Source: Mycolicibacterium moriokaense (GTDB lineage: Bacteria; Actinomycetota; Actinomycetes; Mycobacteriales; Mycobacteriaceae). Taken from it: 64,000 bases of DNA. Below the pieces are notes generated by a model. That model was not told the DNA's origin. It ran no database searches and saw only the letters and a program-made list of their open reading frames with translations. Below, in pieces: positions 41,924-54,244 of the stretch (positions are counted from its first letter, which is position 1; every line of letters begins with the position of its first letter). Both the position numbers and the translations under genes were made by a program. The stretch covers positions 124,001 through 188,000 of the forward strand of contig NZ_QQBJ01000007.1 of assembly GCF_003347205.1 (NCBI RefSeq). Reading direction: 5' to 3'.

Positions 41924-42793
41924 TCACACGCGGTACATCGCGGCGGCGGCGACACCCCCGGCGCCCGCCGTGACGAGCAACAACCGCGCGCCGGGTTGCG
42001 CCGTTCGCAGGGCGACGGCCAGCGCGGACGGCAGCGATGCCGTGTGCGTGCGCTCGTCATCGGCGAAGATGATCCGCTCCGTCGGCACACCGAGTCCGGC
42101 CGCGAGACGGGCCGCGTAACCCGGGCCCGCGGGCGCGGCCACGACCGCATCCACACCCTCGATCGTCGTCGACGACGCCGACAGGCACCGCCGCGCGGCC
42201 TGCGTTGCGGCATCGGCGAACACCTCGTCGGCGTCTGCCGACACGTCGAAGCGCAGCACGTTGCGATGATCGACCAGTCCGACTGTGGCCCTGAAGGTCT
42301 CGGGCGCCACCGGGCGGTTCGCCCAGTACACGGGGCCCAATCCGCGGTCGTCGTCGGTCCACGTGCACAGCAGGGCGGCGCCGGTCGGGGAGAACGGGAA
42401 GCGTTCGCTCATGCCGTGTCCAGGATCGGCGTCGCTTGCCACCACAAGTGCACAGTCGATGGCTCCCGAGCGGAAGAACCCGTCGGCGATCTTCAGCGCC
42501 GTGAGCACGCCACACGAACCGTTGACCACGTCGAAACTGAAGGTGCCGTGCGAACCCGGGTGCGGGTCTTCGGGGTTGGCGTGGATGTCCTGCTGGATCA
42601 TCGCGGCCAGCGCTGGTTCGCCGAGGTTGCGATCGCGGTAGATTCCCGCGTTGATCAGCAGGTCGACGTCCTGCGGTGCACGCCCGGCCCCGTCCAGACA
42701 GGCCTTGGCGGCCTTGACCGCAAGGCGAAGCGCGCTGCGGCGGTCTCGCCAGCCGCCGTCGGCCATCTCGACCCGATCAATGACCGTCGCCAT
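41924..42793 (-). CDS. Short KAS III (FabH)-like thiolase-fold protein
   Basis: 289 aa, shorter than FabH (about 320-340). NGSCGVLTALKIAD carries the presumed active Cys near residue 94, and a second thiolase lobe follows. The usual catalytic His/Asn segments are not obvious in the C-terminal half (for example DDERTHTASLPSAL holds one candidate His). It overlaps the larger KAS III gene upstream by 17 nt, so the two are co-translated and may form a heteromer. Substrate unknown. Confidence 0.82.
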   Translation of the reverse strand: MATVIDRVEMADGGWRDRRSALRLAVKAAKACLDGAGRAPQDVDLLINAGIYRDRNLGEPALAAMIQQDIHANPEDPHPGSHGTFSFDVVNGSCGVLTALKIADGFFRSGAIDCALVVASDADPGHGMSERFPFSPTGAALLCTWTDDDRGLGPVYWANRPVAPETFRATVGLVDHRNVLRFDVSADADEVFADAATQAARRCLSASSTTIEGVDAVVAAPAGPGYAARLAAGLGVPTERIIFADDERTHTASLPSALAVALRTAQPGARLLLVTAGAGGVAAAAMYRV

Positions 42794-43904
42794 ATCGATC
42801 CACCAACTCGGCGTCCAGTGTCAGCAGCACCACGCCGATCTCCAGCCCCGATGCCAGAGCGATCAGAGCGATCGTCTCGCCCGCGCGAATGTGCTGCGCC
42901 TCGAGTTCTTCGACCAGGGCCACGGTATGGGTGGTCGACGCGGTGTTGCCGTAGCGGTCCACGGTGATGACCGCGTCGTGGCGCGGGGTGTCACCGAACA
43001 CGGCCGACATCCTGGCCATGCCCTTTTTGATGGCGCGGGCAGATGTCTGATGGGTGATCACGTGGTCGATGTCGTGAATCGAGATACCCACCGCCTCGAG
43101 CACCTCGTGCAACAGCACCGGAGTGTTCGACATCGCCGCACGGTGAATGCCCCTGGCATCGGTGAACATTCGCGCACCCGGATCCGCGCCCGTGGCATAA
43201 CCCAGACACAGGCGGCTGTAGCCGGCCAGCGTGGTGAAGCCCGCCAACGTGATTCCCGCCGAACCCACGGGTGCGCGCTCCAGCAGCAGTGCGGCGCCCG
43301 CATCACCGAGGGTCAGCGACGCGAGTTCCTTGCTCATGATGTTCCGGATGTGCCGGGCGGCGTTGTGGCCGAGTTGTGAGATGTACTCACCGCTGACCAC
43401 CAATGCGCGTTCGATGGCGCCTTGGCGAATCCAGTTGTTGGCGACCGTGACCCCGGTGAGCATTCCGGCGCAGGCGTTCGACAGGTCGAAAGTCAGGGCG
43501 TCGTCGGCGCCGATCGCCGCAGCCACGGCGCTGCTCATCGTCGGCTCGACCCACTGCGTCAGGCCGCCGTGGAACTTGGTGATGGAACAACTGATCACGG
43601 CGTCGACCGACGAAGCGTGCTGCCCCGCCCTGTCCAGACAGGCCAGTGCCGCGCCGGTGGCAAGGCTGTAGGAGTCCTCATCGCCCACCGACACGCGCCG
43701 CTCACGGATCCCGGTCAACCGCTCGAGATCGATGTGCGTGCGGTGCCGTGTGCTGGACATCAGCGCGGCGGTGGTCAGTCGCGACGCCGGAAGGTAGCGG
43801 CCCGCACCGGCGACTCGGGTGCGAAACGGCGCCTCCACCACCCGAGTGGAGGGCTCCATGACCAGCCAGCGGTCGCGCGCCATCGGGTAATCCTGCGCGG
43901 CCAT
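42777..43904 (-). CDS. KAS III (FabH)-like 3-oxoacyl synthase
   Basis: 375 aa. Cys in DLSNACAGMLTGV, His in ITHQTSARAIKKG and Asn in DRYGNTASTTHTVAL provide the Cys-His-Asn triad of FabH-type condensing enzymes. It resembles the 3-oxoacyl-ACP synthase III C-terminal type that acts on non-standard acyl donors. ATG 43904 is favoured because its distance to the DosR-like box centre (44.5 nt) mirrors that of the divergent gene; ATG 43883 has an AGGA upstream and is an alternative. With the 41924 gene it forms an unknown acyl-condensing pair. Confidence 0.88.
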   Translation of the reverse strand: MAAQDYPMARDRWLVMEPSTRVVEAPFRTRVAGAGRYLPASRLTTAALMSSTRHRTHIDLERLTGIRERRVSVGDEDSYSLATGAALACLDRAGQHASSVDAVISCSITKFHGGLTQWVEPTMSSAVAAAIGADDALTFDLSNACAGMLTGVTVANNWIRQGAIERALVVSGEYISQLGHNAARHIRNIMSKELASLTLGDAGAALLLERAPVGSAGITLAGFTTLAGYSRLCLGYATGADPGARMFTDARGIHRAAMSNTPVLLHEVLEAVGISIHDIDHVITHQTSARAIKKGMARMSAVFGDTPRHDAVITVDRYGNTASTTHTVALVEELEAQHIRAGETIALIALASGLEIGVVLLTLDAELVDRYGDGH

Positions 43905-43941
43905 CCGGGCGTCGATGAAGGATCTTTCGGCGCAATCGCCA

Positions 43942-43955
43942 AGGACTTTGGGCCC
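43942..43955. promoter_or_regulatory. DosR-like box centred between two divergent start codons
   Basis: AGGACTTTGGGCCC keeps GGACTTT and GGGCCC. Its centre is 44.5 nt from the minus-strand ATG at 43904 and 43.5 nt from the plus-strand ATG at 43992, so one palindrome can activate both. Confidence 0.65.
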
Positions 43956-43991
43956 TTCGTCGGGTGTCCGCCGAAACCCTAGTCTCGCTGT

Positions 43992-46438
<2,447 letters not shown>

Positions 46439-46459
46439 GCCCGCAGTGACGAGGATGCG

Positions 46460-47890
46460 CTAGCTGTCCCCGTCTTTGACCTTGGCCATCGCCAAGACGT
46501 CGAGCCGCCTGTCGAGTTCCTCCTCGGACAGCTTGTCGCCGATGAGCCCGCGGTCGATGACCGTCTGGCGGATGGTCTTCTTCTCCTTCAGCGCCTGCTT
46601 GGCCACGGCGGCGGCCTCCTCGTAGCCGATCGCCGAGTTCAGCGGCGTGACGATCGAGGGTGAGGACTCGGCCAGTTCCCGCAGCCGGTCCTCGTTGGCG
46701 ACCAAGCCGTCGATGCAGCGCTCGGCGAACAGCTTGGCCGAATTCGTCAGGATCTTGAACGACTCCAACAGGTTGCGCGCCATCATCGGGATGTAGACGT
46801 TCAGCTCGAACGCGCCGTTGCCGCCACCCCAAGCGATCGCGGCGTCGTTGCCGATCACCTGGGCGGCCACCTGCGTGACGGCTTCGGGGATCACCGGGTT
46901 GACCTTTCCCGGCATGATCGAGCTGCCCGGTTGCAGATCCGGCAGCTGGATCTCGCCGAGACCGGTCAGCGGGCCCGAGCCCATCCAGCGGACGTCGTTG
47001 GCGATCTTGGTCAGCGAAACCGCCACGGTGCGCAGTGCGCCGGACGCCTCGACCAGGCCGTCGCGTGCCGCCTGCGCCTCGAAATGGTTGGCGGCGACCC
47101 GTAATTCGGCCAGCCCGGTCTGCTCCTTGAGCACCGCGACGACGCGCTCGTCGAAGTCGTCCGGCGCGTTGAGGCCGGTGCCGACGGCGGTGCCGCCGAT
47201 GGCCAGTTCGCCCAGCCGCGGCAACGTGGCCTTCACGCGCTCGATGCCCGCCTCTATCTGCCGCGCATATCCGCTGAACTCCTGGCCCAGCGTCACCGGC
47301 ACCGCGTCCATCAGATGCGTGCGGCCGGACTTCACCACCGTGCGCCACTGGCGCGCCTTGCCGGCCAGCGACTCGTGCAGCACCTCCAGCGCCGGGACCA
47401 GGTGGCGCACAGCGGCTTCGGTGGCAGCGATGTGGGTGGCCGTCGGGAACGTGTCGTTGGACGACTGCGACATGTTCACGTCGTCGTTGGGATGGACGGT
47501 CACACCGTTTTGTCCGGCGATTCCGGCGATCACCTCGTTGGTGTTCATGTTCGAGCTTGTGCCGGAACCGGTTTGGAACACGTCGATGGGGAACTGGTCG
47601 TCGTGCAGGCCCTCGGCGATCTCCGCCGCCGCGGCGATGATGGCATCGGCCTTCTCCGGTGCGAGCAGGCCGAGATCCTTGTTCACCTGTGCGCAGGCCC
47701 CTTTGAGCAGGCCGAGCGCCCGGATCTGGGTGCGCTCCAGGCCGCGGCCCGAGATCGGGAAGTTCTCCACCGCGCGTTGGGTCTGCGCGCGCCACAGCGC
47801 TTTGATCGGCACCCGGACCTCGCCCATGGTGTCGTGCTCGATGCGGTACTCGTCTCCGACGGCGGTCGAAGATTCGGACGCGGCGCTCAT
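46460..47890 (-). CDS. fum: Class II fumarase
   Basis: 476 aa. The superfamily signature [11 protein letters not shown] is intact near residue 325, with earlier [15 protein letters not shown]. It interconverts fumarate and malate in the TCA cycle. First gene of the backbone block that matches Rv1098c onwards. Follows glpX by 29 nt in the direction of transcription, so glpX-fum is probably one unit. It converges on the sensor kinase, marking the edge of the dormancy island. Confidence 0.96.
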   Translation of the reverse strand: MSAASESSTAVGDEYRIEHDTMGEVRVPIKALWRAQTQRAVENFPISGRGLERTQIRALGLLKGACAQVNKDLGLLAPEKADAIIAAAAEIAEGLHDDQFPIDVFQTGSGTSSNMNTNEVIAGIAGQNGVTVHPNDDVNMSQSSNDTFPTATHIAATEAAVRHLVPALEVLHESLAGKARQWRTVVKSGRTHLMDAVPVTLGQEFSGYARQIEAGIERVKATLPRLGELAIGGTAVGTGLNAPDDFDERVVAVLKEQTGLAELRVAANHFEAQAARDGLVEASGALRTVAVSLTKIANDVRWMGSGPLTGLGEIQLPDLQPGSSIMPGKVNPVIPEAVTQVAAQVIGNDAAIAWGGGNGAFELNVYIPMMARNLLESFKILTNSAKLFAERCIDGLVANEDRLRELAESSPSIVTPLNSAIGYEEAAAVAKQALKEKKTIRQTVIDRGLIGDKLSEEELDRRLDVLAMAKVKDGDS

Positions 47891-47919
47891 GTGTGCCCTT
47901 CTGTGTGTGTCTTGTGTGG

Positions 47920-48948
47920 TTACGGCAGCGGCTGGAAAGCGTTGCTGTCGCCGGTGAAATCGATGGCGGAGTATTCGTTGAGCTTCGACAACCGGTGGTA
48001 GGCCTCGATCATCCGCACGGTGCCCGACTTGGAGCGCATGACGATCGACGACGTGGTGCAGCCGCCGCCGTAGTAGTGCACGCCCTTGAGCAGGTCGCCG
48101 TCGGTGACGCCGGTGGCGCAGAAGAACACGTTGTCGCCGGACACCAGATCCTCGGTGTGCAACACCTGGTCCAGGTCCAGCCCGCGGTCGATGGCCTTCT
48201 GCCGCTCCTCGTCGTCCTTGGGCGCCAGTTGCCCCTGGATCGCTCCGCCCATGCAGCGGATGGCCGCGGCGGCGATGATGCCCTCGGGGGTGCCGCCGAT
48301 CCCGACGAGCAGATCGGTGCTGGTGGTCGACCGGCAGGCCGAGATCGCGCCCGCCACGTCACCGTCGGAGATCAGCCGGCACCTGGCGCCCGCGTCGCGG
48401 ACGTCGCCGATCAGCTTGGCGTGCCGGGGCCGGTCCAGGATGCACACCGTCAGGTCGGACACCGACACGCTCTTGGCCTTGGCGACCTCACGGATGTTGT
48501 GGCCGATGGGCGCGGTGATGTCGATGGCGTCGACGGCGTCGGGGCCGACGGCGATCTTGTTCATGTAGAACACCGCCGACGGGTCGTACATGGTGCCGCG
48601 CTCGGACACCGCCAGCACCGAGATCGCGTTGGCGATGCCCTTGCTCATCAACGTGGTGCCGTCGATCGGGTCGACGGCGAAGTCGCACTCGGGGCCGTCG
48701 CCGTTGCCGACTTCCTCCCCGTTGTAGAGCATCGGCGCGTTGTCCTTCTCGCCTTCGCCGATCACGACGATGCCGCGCATCGACACCGAATTGACCAGCT
48801 CACGCATGGCGTCGACGGCGGCGCCGTCGCCGCCCTCCTTGTCGCCGCGGCCCACCCACCGCCCGGCGGCCATCGCGCCGGCCTCGGTGACCCGCACGAG
48901 TTCGAGGGCGAGGTTGCGATCGGGGGCTTCCCCGCGTGCTGGACTCAT
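47920..48948 (-). CDS. glpX: Class II fructose-1,6-bisphosphatase
   Basis: 342 aa. [15 protein letters not shown] and [12 protein letters not shown] are the metal-binding motifs of GlpX, the essential gluconeogenic phosphatase of mycobacteria (Rv1099c). ATG at 48946-48948; a very long in-frame extension upstream is a high-GC artefact. Divergent from the DUF4245 gene across 120 bases. Confidence 0.96.
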   Translation of the reverse strand: MSPARGEAPDRNLALELVRVTEAGAMAAGRWVGRGDKEGGDGAAVDAMRELVNSVSMRGIVVIGEGEKDNAPMLYNGEEVGNGDGPECDFAVDPIDGTTLMSKGIANAISVLAVSERGTMYDPSAVFYMNKIAVGPDAVDAIDITAPIGHNIREVAKAKSVSVSDLTVCILDRPRHAKLIGDVRDAGARCRLISDGDVAGAISACRSTTSTDLLVGIGGTPEGIIAAAAIRCMGGAIQGQLAPKDDEERQKAIDRGLDLDQVLHTEDLVSGDNVFFCATGVTDGDLLKGVHYYGGGCTTSSIVMRSKSGTVRMIEAYHRLSKLNEYSAIDFTGDSNAFQPLP

Positions 48949-49068
48949 GCCTCGGCTCCCACTCGCTCGTACATGGCTGCGATCGTCACTCGCGCTCGCC
49001 TTCGGGTGCTCATAGCAGGGATTCTTCCATTCGCCTGCCCGCATGTGGGAGCTGGGATACTGGCTCTC

Positions 49069-49734
49069 GTGAGCTCTGAGCCCCAGCCCGCTTCGCGCGG
49101 GTCCGATGTCGCAGGCCCGCCCCCGCCGCCGCCCGCCAAACCGCGGCTGCTGCAGGACGGCCGCGACATGTTCTGGTCGCTTGCGCCGCTGGTCGCGGCA
49201 TGCATCCTGCTCGCGGCGGTGCTCGGGATGTGCTCCTTCGCCCCGACCGGTCCCTCGCAGGGGCCGGCGCCCGACTTCGACGCCCCCGCGGCGCTGCAGG
49301 CCGACGCCGACGCTCTGCGGATCCCCATCCGGGTGCCTGACCTGCCCGAGGGCTGGCATTCCAACTCGGGCAGCCGTGCCGGTGTCGACGCGGGCCGCAC
49401 CGACGCGTCGGGGCGGACGTCCCGCGCGGTGTCCTCGACGGTCGGTTACCTCACGCCGACCGGGATGTACCTGGCGCTGACGCAGAGCAACGCCGACGAG
49501 GAGAAACTCGTCGGCTCCATCGACCCCGACGCGGCCCCGACCGGCACGCAGGACGTCGACGGCGTGCGGTGGATTGTCTACGAAGGTCGGGAGAACTCCG
49601 AGCCGGTGTGGACGACGCGGCTGACCGGCCCGAGTGGTCCGGCGCAGATCGCGATCCAGGGTGCCGGCGGTACCGATGAGTACCGTACGCTGGCTGCGGC
49701 CGTGCAGAATCAGCCGCCGCTGGCGGCCAAATAG
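49069..49734 (+). CDS. DUF4245 single-pass membrane protein (Rv1100-like)
   Basis: 221 aa. A proline-rich cytoplasmic N-terminus (about residues 15-27) is followed by one membrane helix ([20 protein letters not shown], about 40-60) and an extracellular DUF4245 domain. GTG start at 49069; the hexamer GATACT at 49056-49061 ends 7 nt before it, so the mRNA may be leaderless. Function unknown. Position between glpX and the AI-2E permease block is conserved in mycobacteria. Confidence 0.88.
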   Translation: MSSEPQPASRGSDVAGPPPPPPAKPRLLQDGRDMFWSLAPLVAACILLAAVLGMCSFAPTGPSQGPAPDFDAPAALQADADALRIPIRVPDLPEGWHSNSGSRAGVDAGRTDASGRTSRAVSSTVGYLTPTGMYLALTQSNADEEKLVGSIDPDAAPTGTQDVDGVRWIVYEGRENSEPVWTTRLTGPSGPAQIAIQGAGGTDEYRTLAAAVQNQPPLAAK

Positions 49735-49767
49735 GGCACGCCGTTCGCGAAACGGATGGAGACCGCG

Positions 49768-50595
49768 ATGACCGCACCCGAGCCCAACGTTGCCGGTCAG
49801 GCGGCCCCGGAGGCCGACCTGACCGGGTGGACCTGCGCACCGTTCACCGCCGCGGGCTTCACTCACGACGTCTACCGCAAGGGTGAGGGCCCAGGCGTGG
49901 TGCTGATCCCGGAGATGCCCGGGCTGACCCCTAACGTGTTGGCGCTGGGCAACCACCTGGTGGACAACGGATTCACCGTCGCGTCGCCGTCCCTGTACGG
50001 CACCCCCGGTGCCGCGGCGATGCGGCCGGGCATGCTTCCGGTGATGCTGCGCGGTTGTGTGGCAAAGGAATTCGCCGCCTTCGCGACCAACGCCGACCGG
50101 CCGGTGGCGCACTACCTGCGCGCTCTGGCGCGTGACCTGAACGAGAAGACGCCTGGTAAGGGCGTCGGGGTGATCGGCGAGTGCTGGAGTGGCGGCTTCG
50201 CGCTGGCGGCGGCCGTCGACGACAGCGTGCTGGCCCCGGTGCTCAGCCAGCCGTCGCTGCCGATCGCGCTGACCGCCAAGCACAGACGCGATCCGGGGCT
50301 GTCCGAAGCGGAGTTGAAGGTCGTCGAACAGCGCGCCGCCAACGAAGGGCTGTGCGCGCTGGGACTGCGGTTCAGCGAAGACCCGCTGTCGCCCGGGGAG
50401 CGGTTCAAGACGCTCAAGGACCGCCTCGGCGATGCCTTCGAGGTCATCGAGATCGACTCGAAGAAGGGCAACGCGCACGGGTTCAGCAAGATGGCGCACT
50501 CGGTGCTGACGCTGGAAGTGCGGGAGAAGGACGGTCACCCCGCCTACGAGGCGCGCAAGCGCGTCATCGAATTCCTCAGGGAGCGTTTGGCGTAG
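49768..50595 (+). CDS. Dienelactone hydrolase family protein
   Basis: 275 aa, alpha/beta hydrolase fold. [18 protein letters not shown] carries the G-x-C-x-G-G nucleophile elbow with Cys, as in dienelactone hydrolases, and a C-terminal AHGFSKM provides the His. Substrate is unknown. ATG 49768 has GGAGAC upstream and is preferred to ATG 49756. Its 3' end overlaps the convergent AI-2E-type gene by 20 nt. Confidence 0.88.
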   Translation: MTAPEPNVAGQAAPEADLTGWTCAPFTAAGFTHDVYRKGEGPGVVLIPEMPGLTPNVLALGNHLVDNGFTVASPSLYGTPGAAAMRPGMLPVMLRGCVAKEFAAFATNADRPVAHYLRALARDLNEKTPGKGVGVIGECWSGGFALAAAVDDSVLAPVLSQPSLPIALTAKHRRDPGLSEAELKVVEQRAANEGLCALGLRFSEDPLSPGERFKTLKDRLGDAFEVIEIDSKKGNAHGFSKMAHSVLTLEVREKDGHPAYEARKRVIEFLRERLA

Positions 50596-51829
50596 CGGCG
50601 GCTTCGTCGTCCGGCGCGGGTTTCCCGGCGTCGGGGGCGGACTCGTCGTCGGCGGTGGCTGGTTCGGTCTGGCCCGCTTCGGGTGCTGCCCGCCTGGCCC
50701 GTCGCGTCAACCACCCCATTCGCCGCTTGCTCTTATCGGCCTTCTCGGTGTCCTCGTCGGCTTGCTCCATCGGGACGTCCTTGTAGACCGCGAGATACAC
50801 GCTGATCGTCGTGACGATGACGATCATCAACACCGGGCCGATGACGATGCCGAACGCACCGAACATCCCGATGCCGGCGAACACCGACAGCAACATCAGT
50901 GCCGAGTCGAGGCGGGCCGCCCGCGGCACCAGGACCGGACGCAGGAAATTGTCGATGTTGGTCACCACGACGAGGTGGAACGCGATCACGAAGATGCCGC
51001 CGAAAACGTTGCCGAACAACATCATTCCGATACCGAACGGGATCGTGACGACGCCGCCGCCCAGCGGGATCACCGACAGCGCGCTCAGCAGTATCGCGAA
51101 GATGAAGAAGCCGTCGTGGAAGCCGCCGATGTAGATCGAGATGGCGCCCGCGACACCCTGGCAGACCGCGATGATGAACTGGCCCCTGACCGTCCCGTTC
51201 ACCATGGCGCCCATCTTGGCCAGGTACAGATCGGTGACCTCTTCGCCCAGGGGGTTGAGCTGGCGGATCAACTGCTGCACCGCGTCCTTGTTGGTCAGCA
51301 GCGACAGGAACACGTAGAGGAACAGGATCGCGGCGGTGATGCCGCCGATGACGCCACCGGCGGCGCCCTGCAGCGTGTGCAGCAGCCACTGCCCGCCGTT
51401 CTGGGCGACGGTCGTCATCGCCTTGCGGATCATGTCGGGCGTCACGGTGACATCGGTGAACGGCACCCGGGCCAGCAGTTCGTTGACGAATTTCAGTGTC
51501 TTGTCGCCGAGCGTCGACAGGTCGGTGCGCTCGACCCACTGCGCGACGCTGCGCACCATCTCGGTGATCTGGACGACCGCGATCAGTGAGATCAGCCCGA
51601 CCGGGACGATGACGCTCGCGAACGCGGCCAGCAAGGTCAGCGTCGCCGACAGGCCCGAGCCCATTCGCTTGTTGAGGCGGTTGTAGAGCGGGGTGAACAG
51701 ATAGGCGACCACCGCGGCCACCACGATGAGAATGAAATAGCTGCGAAGGAAGTAGGCACCGAACAGGATCGCGACGACCGTCGCGACCGCAAGGGCACGC
51801 TTCTGTGTCAGCGTGAACTCGGTCTTCAT
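50576..51829 (-). CDS. AI-2E family (UPF0118/PerM) membrane transporter
   Basis: 417 aa, about eight membrane segments with the typical long polar loop (residues about 65-150) and [14 protein letters not shown]. Rv1101c is the positional counterpart. The family is named for autoinducer export but includes Na+/H+ antiporters, so the substrate is open. The last about 70 residues are a charged, low-complexity tail. ATG 51829 is chosen; 51844 is an in-frame alternative. Confidence 0.88.
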   Translation of the reverse strand: MKTEFTLTQKRALAVATVVAILFGAYFLRSYFILIVVAAVVAYLFTPLYNRLNKRMGSGLSATLTLLAAFASVIVPVGLISLIAVVQITEMVRSVAQWVERTDLSTLGDKTLKFVNELLARVPFTDVTVTPDMIRKAMTTVAQNGGQWLLHTLQGAAGGVIGGITAAILFLYVFLSLLTNKDAVQQLIRQLNPLGEEVTDLYLAKMGAMVNGTVRGQFIIAVCQGVAGAISIYIGGFHDGFFIFAILLSALSVIPLGGGVVTIPFGIGMMLFGNVFGGIFVIAFHLVVVTNIDNFLRPVLVPRAARLDSALMLLSVFAGIGMFGAFGIVIGPVLMIVIVTTISVYLAVYKDVPMEQADEDTEKADKSKRRMGWLTRRARRAAPEAGQTEPATADDESAPDAGKPAPDDEAAATPNAP

Positions 51830-51881
51830 AGCGGCCACTGGCATACCGTAGCCAGCTTGGATGTCCGCGAGCCCGGTTTGT

Positions 51882-52715
51882 TCAGCGAGAGTCCGAGCGG
51901 GCCGCGGCCTGATGGGCTCGCTGGCTCGAGATGAATCGGATGGACGCGCGCTGCATCAGCCCCGGGGCCAGCCGCGCGAACAACCACTGGCCGTGCGCAC
52001 TGCGCGGCCTGACCAGCAGCGCCTTGTTGCGTTCGATGGCCTTCAGCGTGTCCTGCGCCAGCCGATCGGCGGGGTAGGCCTTTTTCACGCCCGCCCCCTG
52101 AATGAAGTACTTGCGGCCGTCGAACCCGCCGATGGCGCCCTTGTCGAGCAGCGGCGTCTCGATGGCCGACGGGCACACCGCCAGCACCCCGACGTTGTGT
52201 GCGGCCGCCTCCGAACGCAGTGCCAGCGACAGCCCGACGATGGCGTGCTTGGTCATCACGTAGCTGGTGATCTGTCCGGCGGCCGTCAGCCCTGCCATCG
52301 ACGAGGTGTTGACCAGGTGGCCGCCGCCCTGCTTGATCATCTGCGGATAGGCCGCGGCGACGCCGTGGACCACACCGCGGATGTTGATGTCGACGATCGT
52401 GTTCCACTGCTCGAGGGTGAGCAGTTCGGTGTCGCCGCCCCACACGATGCCCGCGTTGTTGAACATCAGATCCAGTCGGCCTGCGCGGTCCACCACATCG
52501 TCCACCGCCGCCTGGACGGCCGCCGCGTCGGTGACGTCGAGGCGTGCGGCGCGGGCACGCGCGCCCAGTGCGGTCGCGGTGCGTTCGGCCGCCTCGGCGT
52601 CGATGTCCGTGCACACCACGTCGGCGCCGGCGGCGGTCAGCGCCCGGCACAGCGCCGCCCCGATGCCCGACCCGGCGCCGGTGACGATGGCTTGCTTGCC
52701 TGCAAAATTCGTCAT
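51882..52715 (-). CDS. Short-chain dehydrogenase/reductase
   Basis: 277 aa, classical SDR. Cofactor motif TGAGSGIGAALCRAL near residue 15, NNAGI near 90, and catalytic Tyr-x3-Lys in YVMTKHAIVG near 155. The long C-terminal tail is typical of mycobacterial SDRs annotated for lipid or steroid-like substrates; the actual substrate is unknown. ATG 52715 is preceded by GCGAGGAACC, which is part of a 33-bp unit repeated three times upstream. A TTG start at 52799 would translate the repeats and is less likely. Confidence 0.9.
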   Translation of the reverse strand: MTNFAGKQAIVTGAGSGIGAALCRALTAAGADVVCTDIDAEAAERTATALGARARAARLDVTDAAAVQAAVDDVVDRAGRLDLMFNNAGIVWGGDTELLTLEQWNTIVDINIRGVVHGVAAAYPQMIKQGGGHLVNTSSMAGLTAAGQITSYVMTKHAIVGLSLALRSEAAAHNVGVLAVCPSAIETPLLDKGAIGGFDGRKYFIQGAGVKKAYPADRLAQDTLKAIERNKALLVRPRSAHGQWLFARLAPGLMQRASIRFISSQRAHQAAARSDSR

Positions 52716-52813
52716 TGTCGGTTCCTCGCCCAAGGGCTCGTCACTGCTTGTCGGTTCCTCGCCCGAGGGCTCGTCACTATTTGTCGGTTCCTCGCCCAAG
52801 GGCTCGTCACTAC
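52715..52813. repeat. Three 33-bp tandem repeats carrying a ribosome-binding-site-like unit
   Basis: Units 52715-52747, 52748-52780 and 52781-52813 differ by only a few bases. On the minus strand each contains GGGCGAGGAACCGACA. They run from the stop codon of the upstream SDR (52810-52812) to the first base of the next SDR start. Being 33 bp, they keep frame and would encode an EEPTxSDEPxG repeat if read. Confidence 0.93.
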
Positions 52814-53580
52814 GCCTCCGCCAGTTTCATCACATGACCCAACACGTCCGGGTAGCGCTTCAGGTGGGCCCCGCCGTTGAGGTCGAGCACCTCGCCGGTC
52901 AGCCAGCCCGCCTTCGGCGAGCACAGGAACACCACCGCGTCGGCGACCTCCTCCGGTTTCCCGACCCTGCCGAGCGCGCTGTTGTCGGCGTAGTCCTCGA
53001 CGAGGCCGGGGATCAGCGACGAGCCTTCGGTCAGCGGGGTGTCGACGAACCCGGGGGCGATCGCGTTGACCCGGATGCCGCGGCGGCCCATCTCCAGCGC
53101 GGCGACCTGGGTGAGCATCGAGACCCCCGCCTTCGCCGAGCAGTAGGCGCTCATCCCGATCGCCGGCTGGCGTCCGTTCAGGCTGCTGATCGTCACCAGG
53201 GAGCCGCCTTCGCGCAGCGTCTGGCCCGCGTATTTGGCGACGATGAACGAGCCGGTGAGGCAGACGTCGACCACGGAGCGGAACTCCTCGACGGCGAGGT
53301 CGGTGATCAGCCCGAGCGCGCCGAACCCCGCGCAGTTGACCACCACGTCGAGCGGGCCGAGCTGCTCGAAAAGCCGCTGCACCGATGCCTCGTCGGTGAC
53401 GTCGACCTCGGCCGCGGCGTGCGGCGCGCCGAGTTCGTCCGCTCGGGCGCGGGCGCCGTCGCCGTTGCGGTCCGCGAGCGTCACGCGGCAGCCGTCGGCG
53501 GCAAGGGCACGGGCGCTGGCCCAGCCGATTCCCGATGCGGCGCCGATGACGACGGCGGTCCGGTCGCTACTGTTGCTCAT
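52810..53580 (-). CDS. Short-chain dehydrogenase/reductase under a KstR-type operator
   Basis: 256 aa, classical SDR with IGAASGIGWASARAL, NCAGF and YCSAKAGVS. A KstR-like palindrome lies 22 nt upstream of the ATG, so a role in sterol or related lipid catabolism is plausible. It is the first of two SDR genes in the same direction, separated by the 33-bp repeats. Stop codon TAG lies inside the third repeat. Confidence 0.9.
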   Translation of the reverse strand: MSNSSDRTAVVIGAASGIGWASARALAADGCRVTLADRNGDGARARADELGAPHAAAEVDVTDEASVQRLFEQLGPLDVVVNCAGFGALGLITDLAVEEFRSVVDVCLTGSFIVAKYAGQTLREGGSLVTISSLNGRQPAIGMSAYCSAKAGVSMLTQVAALEMGRRGIRVNAIAPGFVDTPLTEGSSLIPGLVEDYADNSALGRVGKPEEVADAVVFLCSPKAGWLTGEVLDLNGGAHLKRYPDVLGHVMKLAEA

Positions 53581-53602
53581 CCAGTTGGCCTTTCGACGGC
53601 GG

Positions 53603-53616
53603 TGGAACGCGTTCTA
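53603..53616. promoter_or_regulatory. KstR-type operator
   Basis: TGGAACGCGTTCTA fits TNNAACNNGTTNNA exactly. It lies in the 100-base divergent region between the SDR (start 53580) and the SRPBCC gene (start 53681) and could act on either. Confidence 0.6.
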
Positions 53617-53680
53617 ACTTCACATTCGCGGACCGAAAGTGCAATAGCCGCGCCGCATCACCCACTGGCACACTCGACCC

Positions 53681-54151
53681 GTGACCGAGCTCAAGTTGTC
53701 CGATTCCATTTCCGTGGCGGTGCCGCCCGACGAGTTGTACGCCCTGGTGTCCGATGTGACGAGGATGGGCCAGTGGAGCCCGATCTGTCGTTCCTGCTGG
53801 TGGGACGAGGGCGCCGGGCCGACCGTCGGCGCCTGGTTCACCGGGCGAAACGAGACCCCCGACCGGACCTGGGAGACGCGCAGCCAGGTGGTCGCCGCCG
53901 ACCCCGGTCGCGCGTTCGCGTGGGAGGTCAACCACGGCTGGGTGTTCTGGGGCTATGAGTTCGAACCCGAGGACGGCGGCGGTACCCGTCTCACGGAGTC
54001 GTGGGAGTTTCGGCCCAAGGGCATCACGGGATTTCACGAACGCTACGGCGCCGAGGCCGAGGCCGAGATCCAGAAGCGCCACGACGCGGCCAAGAGCTCT
54101 ATCCCCGCCACGCTGGCAGCGATCAAGAAGGCCGCCGAAGCCAAGGGGTGA
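53681..54151 (+). CDS. SRPBCC family (polyketide cyclase-like) protein
   Basis: 156 aa, complete START-like domain. VPPDELYALVSDVTRMGQWSP near the N-terminus and a C-terminal long helix (RYGAEAEAEIQKRHDAAKSS) are typical. Function unknown. GTG at 53681. It is not closely similar to the two anchored SRPBCC proteins of the dormancy island. It shares a promoter region containing the KstR-type site. Confidence 0.88.
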   Translation: MTELKLSDSISVAVPPDELYALVSDVTRMGQWSPICRSCWWDEGAGPTVGAWFTGRNETPDRTWETRSQVVAADPGRAFAWEVNHGWVFWGYEFEPEDGGGTRLTESWEFRPKGITGFHERYGAEAEAEIQKRHDAAKSSIPATLAAIKKAAEAKG

Positions 54152-54244
54152 TGCCGCGAAATCTGCACCAGGGCTGCTCAGCTTCGTGGTTTCACAGCCG
54201 TATCGCAGAAATCGACGCCGTCACCATCGATCAACGTTCGCGCG

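Noticed and set aside
48949-50538. Long upstream extension of glpX on the minus strand
   Set aside because: It is antisense to DUF4245 and the dienelactone hydrolase. The GlpX family begins at the ATG 48948.
52715-52813. Possible CRISPR array
   Set aside because: The three 33-bp units are directly adjacent with no spacers, and there are no cas genes.
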